Source of the DNA: an uncultured Veillonella sp.
GTDB lineage: Bacteria; Bacillota; Negativicutes; Veillonellales; Veillonellaceae
Direction of reading: 5' to 3'
DNA length: 12,054 nucleotides
Assembly: GCA_900552715.1 (NCBI GenBank)
Contig: USAV01000062.1
Span: forward strand, 1-12,054
In this document: positions 6,328-12,054 of the stretch, one piece after another
Layout of the letters: each line of letters starts with the position of its first letter
How positions within the stretch are numbered: position 1 is the first letter of the stretch
Made by a program: the position numbers and the translations under genes
The notes under the pieces: generated by a model
What the model was told of the DNA's origin: nothing
Database searches by the model: none
Seen by the model: the letters and a program-made list of their open reading frames with translations, nothing else

Positions 6328-7551
6328 TTATTTCTCAATATTGACGATATTTACGATAACTTCTACGGCTTTTTTCATGTCATCAATACATGCAAATTCA
6401 TGACGGCCATGTAGATTTTCTACGCCTGTAAAGATATTAGGGGTAGGGATGCCCATGAAGGAAATTTTAGAGCCGTCTGTACCGCCGCGGATAGGGTCAC
6501 AAATAGGCGTGATACCCGCTTTTTCCATAGCAGCTTTGGCTACGTTAACGCATTCCATATTGTCTTTAATGATATCGTACATGTTGTAATATTGATCTTT
6601 TACGGATACTTCACATACTTCACGGCCGTAGATTTCGTTTAAAGTTTGACCTGCTTGTAAGAAGAATGCTTTTTTCGCTTCGAATAATTCTTTGTCATGG
6701 TCGCGGATGATATAGTTCATTTTACCAGTATCTACTTGTGTTTCCATGCTCATAAGCATAAAGAAGCCTTGACGACCACATGTGTGTTCAGGAACAGCAG
6801 CACCTGGTAATAGCGCATCGAATTGCATTGCTAATTTAGCACAGTTAATCATAATACCTTTGGCAGTGCCTGTATGAACAGATACACCTTTGAGAGTTAC
6901 TGTACCGCCTGCAGCATTGAATGTTTCGTATTCAAGTTGACCAAGGCTTTCACCATCGATAGTATAAGCAAAATCAACAGGGAATTCTTTGACATCAAAG
7001 TGATCGGCGCCAGTGCCAATTTCTTCGTCTGGACCGAAAGCGCACATGATTTTACCATGCTTGATTTCTGGATGAGCAACGAGGTATGCAAGGGCTTCCA
7101 TAATTTCACAGATACCGGCCTTGTCGTCGCCGCCGAGAAGGGTGAGACCATCTGTGACAACTAAGGATTTACCAATATAATTTTTTAGATTAGGGAAATC
7201 TGCACGACGTGTGAAGATTTGATGTTCTTCGTTAAGGCAAATATCGCTGCCATCGTAATTTTCAACGATGCGAGGCTTAATATTTTCTGCGTTGTAGTCT
7301 GCTGTATCCATGTGAGCGATGAAGCCGATAGCAGGTGCTTTTTCATCTGTATTGGCATTTAATGTGCCGATGACAAAACCATTTTCACGGTTGTAAATAA
7401 CTTCATCTAACCCGATTGCTTTTAAATCAGGAACGAGCACATTAGTAGCAAAGTCTACTTGAGTTTGAGTACTAGGAATTGTTGTACTTTCCTCGTTAGA
7501 CCGTGTATTTATGCTTGTATAGCGTACAAAACGTTCGACCATTGATTCCAT
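6328..7551 (-). CDS. pepT: Peptidase T (tripeptide aminopeptidase, M20 family)
   Basis: The 407-residue product matches PepT in length (about 408) and motifs. Visible metal and catalytic residues are His80 and Asp82 in AHMDTADYN, Asp142 in LLGGDDKAGI, Glu176 and Glu177 in FGPDEEIGTGADHFD, Asp199 in TIDGESLG, and His382 in NLHGRHEF. The substrate-side DPIRGGTDGSKISFMG motif (352-367) is intact. PepT is a cytoplasmic two-zinc enzyme that removes the N-terminal residue from tripeptides. A GAGGAGG ribosome binding site lies 6 bases before the ATG (its complement is at 7558-7564), which supports this start over the in-frame ATG three codons later. It diverges from an oligopeptide transporter gene, suggesting that imported peptides are its substrate and that the two are co-regulated. 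Confidence 0.96.
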   Translation of the reverse strand: MESMVERFVRYTSINTRSNEESTTIPSTQTQVDFATNVLVPDLKAIGLDEVIYNRENGFVIGTLNANTDEKAPAIGFIAHMDTADYNAENIKPRIVENYDGSDICLNEEHQIFTRRADFPNLKNYIGKSLVVTDGLTLLGGDDKAGICEIMEALAYLVAHPEIKHGKIMCAFGPDEEIGTGADHFDVKEFPVDFAYTIDGESLGQLEYETFNAAGGTVTLKGVSVHTGTAKGIMINCAKLAMQFDALLPGAAVPEHTCGRQGFFMLMSMETQVDTGKMNYIIRDHDKELFEAKKAFFLQAGQTLNEIYGREVCEVSVKDQYYNMYDIIKDNMECVNVAKAAMEKAGITPICDPIRGGTDGSKISFMGIPTPNIFTGVENLHGRHEFACIDDMKKAVEVIVNIVNIEK

Positions 7552-7570
7552 AATGAGCCTCCTCGTAAGT

Positions 7571-7612
7571 AAACATACGTGTTATACATACTGGTATACA
7601 TACTGTATATAA
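7571..7612. repeat. Tandem CATACTG repeat in the pepT control region (probable operator)
   Basis: The 11-mer TATACATACTG occurs at 7583-7593 and again at 7595-7605 with a 12-base period. A degenerate copy, ACATACGTG, begins at 7573. The sequence also reads as overlapping inverted repeats: ATAC-TG-GTAT around 7593 and ATAC-T-GTAT around 7604. On the minus strand a weak promoter for pepT can be read through it: TATACA (complement at 7604-7609), 17 bases, TATAAC (complement at 7581-7586). A repressor bound here would cover that promoter. Confidence 0.5.
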
Positions 7613-7697
7613 TAAAGATTCTTAATATACTTTCATTGTAGAACAGGGGCGGTGAAAATGCAAAATAAATATTTATGGATTGTGTGATATTTTATTC

Positions 7698-7719
7698 GCA
7701 TAATGCATAGAAAAGCATT
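7698..7719. repeat. Inverted repeats upstream of the OPT transporter promoter
   Basis: GCAT-A-ATGC (7698-7706) is a perfect small palindrome. Its right half also forms an inverted repeat AATGC (7702-7706) with GCATT (7715-7719). The element ends on the candidate -35 box of the OPT gene, so it could be a regulator site. The arms are short and chance cannot be excluded. Confidence 0.3.
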
Positions 7720-7746
7720 GAACCATATATAGTGCCGTGTTAGTAT
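7718..7746 (+). promoter_or_regulatory. Weak candidate promoter for the OPT transporter gene
   Basis: TTGAAC (7718-7723) and TAGTAT (7741-7746) are separated by 17 bases, each matching the consensus at four of six positions. TATAAA at 7744-7749 is a better -10 box but would need a 20-base spacer. The coding region starts 49 bases after the -10 box. Confidence 0.35.
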
Positions 7747-7795
7747 AAAGGTGAATAGTTATACGTTTGTACATTTTCTGTGAGGAGGTTTTACC

Positions 7796-9733
7796 ATGTC
7801 GGACGAAACTCGTTCTATTCCGCCCGTAGAACCCGTATTGGATCCTAAGAAGGATTACGTAGAGATTAACTCATATGTAGTATTCTGGGGCCTATTCTAT
7901 GCGGCAATTTTCACACTGGCTGTAGGTTATTTATGTTTGAAGATTGGTCAAACAGTAGATGCCTTTGCTCCAGTATCTGTACTTGCAATGGGTACAGCAG
8001 TTATTTTGAAACGGCAAAATGCTTTTGCTGAAACGGTTCACATTCAGGCTATCGCTAGTTCTAGTACGAACACATTAGCTGGTGCGATGTTCTTCTTGCC
8101 AGCTCTATACATTTGGAATGTTACAGATGTATCCTTTGTACAAATGGCGATTCCTATTATCCTTGGTGGCGTACTTGGTGTTCTATTATGTGTTATGTTC
8201 CGTCGCTACTTTGTTGAGGAAATGCACTATGTGTATCCGTTCCCAAGTGGTCGTGCTGCTGCTGAAGTACTTATGAGTAATGAAGGTAGCAAAGCGAAAC
8301 TCATGCTTGGTTCTGGTCTTATCGCTCTTATATATGACTTTATTCTTAACAGCCTTGGCTGGTGGGAAGAGGTTATCCGTACTACTGCATTTAAATGGGG
8401 TTCTGCGCTAGCAGATTCTACTAAGTTAAATGCTGCTGTAGATACAGATGCTGCGTTGCTTGGCCTTGGTTACTTTACAGGCTTACGGTATGCGGCTATT
8501 ATCGCAGCTGGTTCCTTCTTCTCTTGGTTCGTATGTATTCCAATCGTATACTATTTAGCTCCGGAACATATCATGCAAATCAATGGTCATGCTGTTCCAC
8601 TTGCAGAAGCTCCAATTCGTAAAGTATTCTTAGACTATGTTCGTCATATTGGTATCGGTATGCTTGCTATGGCAGGTATCATCGGCTTGCTCAATATGTC
8701 CAAAGTCGTAGCTAGTGTTGTTAAAAATGCAGTGCTTGATATTTTCAGTTCCAAAACTGTAGATGTTAATTTGCTTCGTACACAACGCGACATACCTACA
8801 TCTTGGATTGGCGCTGGCATCTTGTTATGTACAGTTCTATTCGCAGCATACTTCCACTTTATGTATGCTGAAAGCTTCGGTCAAACAATCGTAGCATTCT
8901 TAATCGTTCTTATCATGTCCTTCCTATTATCTGTAGTAGGTATTAGCTCCATCGCTTATACAGGTACAGAGCCAGTATCTGGTATGACAATCTTCATGAT
9001 TATCATCTCCGCTGTATGCTTAACAGCAGCAGGTATGACTGGTAAAGTAGGTATGATTGCAGTTCTCATGATGGCATCCTTCATTGGTACAACCATTGGT
9101 ATGGCTGGTAACTTCATGTCTGAACTTAAAGTAGCGCACATGACAGGTGCTACACCTAAGAAAATGGAACAATGGCAAATCGTTGGTACCATTCTTTGTG
9201 CCGTACTTTCTGTAGGCGTTATGATCCTCTTGAACAATGCATATGGTTTCGTAGGGGACCATGCATTAAATGCGCCACAAGCGAACGCTATGGCTGCTAT
9301 CATCGAACCTATGATGACTGGCGGTAGTGCTCAATGGCCTCTATACATGGCAGGTGCATTATTCGCAATCATCTTGTGGATGGTAAAAGTTCCACCATTG
9401 GCGTTTGCCCTTGGTACATACTTGCCAATGGAAATCAACACACCATTACTTGTTGGTGGTTTAATTGCTTACTTTGTACAAAACAGCACAAAAGATAAAG
9501 AATTGGCAGATCTTCGCTTCTCCAAAGGTAGCACAATTGCATCTGGCCTTGTAGCCGGTGGTGCTATTGGATCTTTGTTCAGTGCAGTATTCCGCATTGC
9601 AGGTATTGATGTATTTGCTGAAGCTTGGGTTGAAACACCTGAAGCAACATACCTCAGTATCGTAATGTACTTGTTACTCTGTGCATTCTTGTACAAGGTA
9701 GCTATGTACGTAAAAGCTAAAAAAGCTAAATAA
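7796..9733 (+). CDS. OPT-family oligopeptide transporter
   Basis: The 645-residue protein is an integral membrane protein with roughly 14-16 hydrophobic segments. It belongs to the prokaryotic OPT family. After a short hydrophilic N terminus (1-25) comes the NSYVVFWGLFYAAIFTLAVGYLCLKIGQ entry helix, then FAETVHIQAIASSSTNTLAGAMFFLPALYI (76-105). YPFPSGRAAAEVLMSNEG (147-164) is the most characteristic OPT stretch. Family members import oligopeptides, and some eukaryotic relatives move metal chelates, using the proton gradient in the cytoplasmic membrane. The divergently encoded tripeptidase PepT supports peptide import here. The start is fixed by AGGAGGT (7783-7789). Length is normal and I see no break. 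A strong terminator follows. Confidence 0.92.
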   Translation: MSDETRSIPPVEPVLDPKKDYVEINSYVVFWGLFYAAIFTLAVGYLCLKIGQTVDAFAPVSVLAMGTAVILKRQNAFAETVHIQAIASSSTNTLAGAMFFLPALYIWNVTDVSFVQMAIPIILGGVLGVLLCVMFRRYFVEEMHYVYPFPSGRAAAEVLMSNEGSKAKLMLGSGLIALIYDFILNSLGWWEEVIRTTAFKWGSALADSTKLNAAVDTDAALLGLGYFTGLRYAAIIAAGSFFSWFVCIPIVYYLAPEHIMQINGHAVPLAEAPIRKVFLDYVRHIGIGMLAMAGIIGLLNMSKVVASVVKNAVLDIFSSKTVDVNLLRTQRDIPTSWIGAGILLCTVLFAAYFHFMYAESFGQTIVAFLIVLIMSFLLSVVGISSIAYTGTEPVSGMTIFMIIISAVCLTAAGMTGKVGMIAVLMMASFIGTTIGMAGNFMSELKVAHMTGATPKKMEQWQIVGTILCAVLSVGVMILLNNAYGFVGDHALNAPQANAMAAIIEPMMTGGSAQWPLYMAGALFAIILWMVKVPPLAFALGTYLPMEINTPLLVGGLIAYFVQNSTKDKELADLRFSKGSTIASGLVAGGAIGSLFSAVFRIAGIDVFAEAWVETPEATYLSIVMYLLLCAFLYKVAMYVKAKKAK

Positions 9734-9811
9734 TATGAGTATGATAGTTCTTCAATGAAGTAAAAATGCTATCTATTCTATAAACTGCTAGGAATTCTCC
9801 TCCTTGGAGAT

Positions 9812-9859
9812 GACCGCCTTCATCAAGTTAGGGTTTAGCTTGGTGGAGGCGGTCTTTTT
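9812..9859 (+). terminator. Rho-independent terminator after the OPT gene
   Basis: GACCGCCTTCATCAAG (9812-9827) pairs with CTTGGTGGAGGCGGTC (9839-9854) in a 16-bp stem containing two G-T wobbles. The loop is 11 bases and five T follow. A small hairpin just upstream, CTCC (9797-9800) with GGAG (9806-9809), may be part of the 3' end structure. Confidence 0.9.
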
Positions 9860-9934
9860 GTAATTATGACTATTTTTGTTGCTAGATAAATAGTGTGTTT
9901 GATATAACCTAAAGCTATGCTTGTGCAATACCTA

Positions 9935-9971
9935 TTGATATAGTCGGATTAATTGACCCTAACTATATCGA
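9935..9971. repeat. Inverted repeat flanking the -35 box of the binding-protein gene
   Basis: GATATAGT (9937-9944) is repeated inverted as ACTATATC (9962-9969). The arms extend to 10 bp with one T-G pair. The -35 box TTGACC (9953-9958) lies between the arms, and the right arm fills the promoter spacer. This is where a repressor dimer, or two sites bridged by a loop, would act. Confidence 0.45.
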
Positions 9972-9981
9972 ATGTTATCAT
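9953..9981 (+). promoter_or_regulatory. Sigma-70-type promoter of the amino-acid-binding lipoprotein gene
   Basis: TTGACC (9953-9958) and TATCAT (9976-9981) each match the consensus at five of six positions and are separated by exactly 17 bases. Transcription would start near 9988, giving a leader of about 110 bases that carries two hairpins before the ATG at 10099. The rest of the 365-base gap (9734-10098) holds the upstream terminator and no ORF that I can support. Confidence 0.65.
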
Positions 9982-9987
9982 AATATT

Positions 9988-10009
9988 ATAATACCTCTAG
10001 AGGTATTAT
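9988..10009. repeat. 22-bp perfect palindrome at the probable transcription start
   Basis: The half-site ATAATACCTCT is followed directly by its exact reverse complement, centred between 9998 and 9999. It begins about where transcription from the 9953-9981 promoter would start, so it could be an operator. In RNA it folds as a 9-bp stem with a CTAG loop followed by five U (10009-10013), so an early terminator or attenuator is the alternative. Confidence 0.6.
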
Positions 10010-10061
10010 TTTTATTATATTCATACTGTAAGTATAGATAGATTCATTCGTATATAGAAAG

Positions 10062-10085
10062 AAAACCTTCATTAGGAAAGGTTTT
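10062..10085 (+). promoter_or_regulatory. Leader hairpin just before the binding-protein gene
   Basis: AAAACCTT (10062-10069) pairs with AAGGTTTT (10078-10085) around an 8-base loop. The hairpin ends 4 bases before the weak AGGA ribosome binding site (10090-10093). It may affect translation or mRNA stability. It has no T tract beyond its own arm, so I do not call it a terminator. Confidence 0.4.
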
Positions 10086-10098
10086 AGTTAGGACAATT

Positions 10099-10884
10099 AT
10101 GAAATTTAAGAAAATAGCAGCTCTTTTAGGGGCTTTTACCATCGCTAGTAGTTTATTTATAGCAGGCTGTGGTAATACAGGTACTAGTCAAAAGACATGG
10201 CGCGTTGGTACTGATGCGACCTATGCACCATTTGGTTTTAAAGATAAAGACAGCGGTAAATTAGCTGGTTTTGATGTAGATATTATTAATGCCATTGCAC
10301 AGGAAGAGGGCGTTGAAGCAGATGTTCAAAACTTGAACTTTGATGCACTTTTACCAGCACTACAAAGTAATACCATCGATATCGCTATTTCGGATATGAC
10401 TATTTCCGAGGATCGTGCTAAGTCTGTAGACTTTAGTAAACCATACTATATTGCAGGTAATGGCCTTGTTGTAAATATCGATAACACGAATATCAATAGT
10501 TTTAAGGACTTAGAAGGAAAGCGTATCGGTGTATCCATTGGTTCTACTGGTGCGGAAATTGCTAGTAAGATTCCTAATGCCGATGTGCGCCAATTTAATC
10601 TCATCGTAGATGCATTCTTAGAATTACAAAATAGAGGTGTAGATGTAGTTATTAACGATACACCGGTCAACGAATATTATGTTAATAGTAAGGGCAAAGG
10701 TATCGCAAAGGTCACTGGAGAGGACTATGATGCGGCACCACTTGGTATTGCTGTGAAGAAAGGCAATACAGAGCTTCTTAATAAAGTTAACGATGGCTTG
10801 GCTAAGATTAAAGCCAATGGCAAATATGCGGAGATTTATAAAAAATGGCTTGGTAAAGAGCCACCAGCAGAGGATTTAAAATAG
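10099..10884 (+). CDS. Amino-acid ABC transporter substrate-binding lipoprotein (SBP family 3)
   Basis: The 261-residue protein starts with a lipoprotein signal peptide: basic MKFKK, a hydrophobic core, and the lipobox FIAGC with Cys24 as the lipid-modified residue. The mature part is a typical SBP_bac_3 protein of the GlnH/HisJ/ArtJ type. It shows WRVGTDATYAPFGFKD (34-49), GKLAGFDVDIINAIA (53-67), NFDALLPALQSNTIDIAISDMTIS (80-103), EDRAKSVDFSKPYY (104-117) with Arg106 placed to bind the ligand carboxylate, GVSIGSTGAE (144-153), and DVVINDTP (182-189). It captures a polar amino acid outside the cytoplasmic membrane for an ABC importer. No permease or ATPase gene adjoins it in this window, so it is an orphan here. 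The following gene, mmuM, hints at a methionine-related ligand, but that is inference. The ligand cannot be read from sequence. Confidence 0.9.
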   Translation: MKFKKIAALLGAFTIASSLFIAGCGNTGTSQKTWRVGTDATYAPFGFKDKDSGKLAGFDVDIINAIAQEEGVEADVQNLNFDALLPALQSNTIDIAISDMTISEDRAKSVDFSKPYYIAGNGLVVNIDNTNINSFKDLEGKRIGVSIGSTGAEIASKIPNADVRQFNLIVDAFLELQNRGVDVVINDTPVNEYYVNSKGKGIAKVTGEDYDAAPLGIAVKKGNTELLNKVNDGLAKIKANGKYAEIYKKWLGKEPPAEDLK

Positions 10885-10898
10885 TTTGTAGATAGAAC

Positions 10899-10929
10899 CT
10901 AAACGTATTATTTGTTATAATACGTTTAG
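10899..10929. promoter_or_regulatory. Promoter inside an inverted repeat (probable operator) before mmuM
   Basis: CTAAACGTATTA (10899-10910) is repeated inverted exactly as TAATACGTTTAG (10918-10929), 12 bp per arm with a 7-base centre. The centre and right arm contain TG-T-TATAAT, an extended -10 promoter (TATAAT at 10916-10921); no good -35 box is seen. A protein bound to this palindrome would cover the promoter. As RNA it would be a stable hairpin, but no T tract follows, so it is not a standard terminator. Confidence 0.5.
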
Positions 10930-10961
10930 TAAACCTCAAACGGTATGAGGCAGTATAGAAT

Positions 10962-10968
10962 GGGTGAT
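10962..10968 (+). promoter_or_regulatory. Ribosome binding site that decides the mmuM start
   Basis: GGGTGAT lies 3 bases before ATG 10972 (5 bases counted from its GGGTG core). An in-frame ATG at 10945 has nothing resembling a Shine-Dalgarno sequence before it. ATG 10969 is also in frame but sits too close to the site. Confidence 0.55.
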
Positions 10969-10971
10969 ATG

Positions 10972-12009
10972 ATGGCTAAACGACGTGCATTTTTAGATAT
11001 AATTAAAGAGAAGGGCGCCCTCGTTTTGGATGGTGGCTTAGGATCAGAGTTAGAGCGTTATGGCTGTAATCTTCAGCATAAATTATGGTCTGCTAAGATT
11101 CTTATGGACCAACCGGATATCATCAAAAAAATACATATCTCGTACTTGGCAGCCGGGGCAGATATCATTCAAAGTTCTGGATATCAAGCAACGGTAGCTG
11201 GCTTTAAAGGATTAGGTTATGGTACGGAAGAGGCCATAGAGCTCGTTAAATTATCCGTTCGTCTAGCTGTACAAGCTCGCAATGAGTTTTTAGAGGCTAA
11301 GGCGACTGGAGCACTTACATTGCGGGGGATTACACTTGGTGAAGAGACTCCAGATGGGGTTAGATATTTTTCTGAAGGTGCATTGCCTAAACCATTAGTG
11401 GCGGCTTCTGTAGGACCATATGGTGCATTTTTGGCGGATGGATCTGAGTACCGTGGATATCCTGATGTGCAAACTGAATATCTCGAAGTATTCCATATTC
11501 CTCGGTTAGCATTATTCTGTGAAGAAAACCCGGATATATTATCCTTTGAAACTATCCCGTCTTATGACGAAGCTATTGCTATCGCTCGCGCTATGTCTGA
11601 CCCATACACATCGAGAGGAATTCCAGGATGGATTGCCTTTTCTTGTAAAGATGGACATCATGTTTCTAGTGGTGAAACCATCATTAAATGCGCGGAGATG
11701 ATCGACAAGGTTAGACCTATAACTGGTATTGGTGTCAACTGTACTAAGCCGGAATACGTAGAGTCCTTGATTAAGGATATTCGCACTGTTACGGATAAAC
11801 CGATTGCTGTATATCCTAATCTTGGTGAAAGCTATGATAGTGAAACTAAGACTTGGTATGGCGATCCTGCATCATTCGTAGATTATGTTGACGTATGGCG
11901 TAATGCTGGAGCCGAGATCATAGGTGGTTGCTGTAGAACAACACCTGAAATCATTGGTGACATAGCCAAAAAAATTCAGGGTTATAGGACAAAAAGTGTG
12001 TGTGACTAA
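10972..12009 (+). CDS. mmuM: Homocysteine S-methyltransferase
   Basis: From ATG 10972 the protein has 345 residues, against about 310 for the E. coli enzyme. It is a cytoplasmic zinc-dependent TIM-barrel enzyme that transfers a methyl group from S-methylmethionine or S-adenosylmethionine to homocysteine, yielding methionine. Visible motifs (numbered from 10972) are VLDGGLGSELE (18-28), the SVGPYGAFLADGSEYRG signature (146-162), GVNCTKPEYV (254-263) and GGCCRTTP (318-325). Cys257, Cys320 and Cys321 are the three zinc ligands. The extra length comes mainly from an insert of about 25 residues before the SVGPYG motif (roughly 111-141). The next gene upstream encodes an amino-acid-binding lipoprotein. 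The mmuM gene probably has its own operator-controlled promoter (10899-10929). Starts at 10945 or 10969 are possible. No terminator is visible in the last 45 bases of the window. Confidence 0.9.
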   Translation: MAKRRAFLDIIKEKGALVLDGGLGSELERYGCNLQHKLWSAKILMDQPDIIKKIHISYLAAGADIIQSSGYQATVAGFKGLGYGTEEAIELVKLSVRLAVQARNEFLEAKATGALTLRGITLGEETPDGVRYFSEGALPKPLVAASVGPYGAFLADGSEYRGYPDVQTEYLEVFHIPRLALFCEENPDILSFETIPSYDEAIAIARAMSDPYTSRGIPGWIAFSCKDGHHVSSGETIIKCAEMIDKVRPITGIGVNCTKPEYVESLIKDIRTVTDKPIAVYPNLGESYDSETKTWYGDPASFVDYVDVWRNAGAEIIGGCCRTTPEIIGDIAKKIQGYRTKSVCD

Positions 12010-12054
12010 TCCCAATAAGTTGGAAAATCTGTAGACATATGTAGCTCATTCCAA

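Noticed and set aside
7583..7605. CRISPR-like or iteron array
   Set aside because: Only two exact 11-base copies with a 1-base gap. This is too few and too short for a CRISPR array, and no replication gene is nearby. A regulator site is more likely.
8956..9303. Minus-strand open frame of 115 codons inside the OPT gene
   Set aside because: It lies fully within a well-conserved membrane protein gene, has no ribosome binding site and resembles no family. It is a by-product of the codon pattern of the real gene.
9797..9859. T-box or other riboswitch between the OPT gene and the binding-protein gene
   Set aside because: No T-box core sequence or specifier stem is seen, and the hairpin lies upstream of the predicted promoter. 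An ordinary terminator explains it.
12010..12054. Possible next gene or terminator in the last 45 bases
   Set aside because: No start codon with a ribosome binding site and no hairpin with a T tract can be seen before the window ends.

Overview
The window looks like ordinary chromosome from a low-to-moderate GC, Gram-negative-type Firmicute. Veillonella or a close Negativicutes relative is my best guess. The grounds are the codon use, the nfeD-floA pair, strong AGGAGG-type ribosome binding sites, and a gene set of peptide and amino-acid uptake without sugar catabolism. This assignment is inference from general familiarity, not from a search. I see no mobile element, CRISPR array, rRNA or tRNA.

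Left part (1-2014): the 3' end of nfeD, then floA (flotillin-like SPFH protein), then a membrane-anchored, mostly disordered protein whose ribosome binding site overlaps the floA stop. These form one + strand operon closed by a strong terminator at 1972-2014. Middle-left (2086-4684): a small protein made almost wholly of five tandem helix-turn-helix units, a TauE/SafE-like membrane protein with its own promoter, and a uracil-DNA-glycosylase-superfamily protein, followed by a long terminator hairpin. Middle (4791-6214): a monocistronic MFS transporter with a clear promoter and terminator.

Right part (6328-12009): pepT (tripeptidase, minus strand) diverges from an OPT-family oligopeptide transporter. 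The shared 244-bp control region carries a tandem CATACTG repeat. After a strong terminator at 9812-9859 comes an orphan amino-acid-binding lipoprotein gene with a good promoter, two inverted repeats and a 22-bp perfect palindrome at its probable transcription start. Last is a homocysteine S-methyltransferase gene (mmuM), whose probable extended -10 promoter lies inside a 12-bp inverted repeat. Together these genes suggest peptide import, peptide hydrolysis, amino-acid capture and methionine formation.

The least ordinary items are the five-HTH protein, the operator-like architecture in front of the binding protein and mmuM, and the shared CATACTG element. No clear new multi-gene system is visible.
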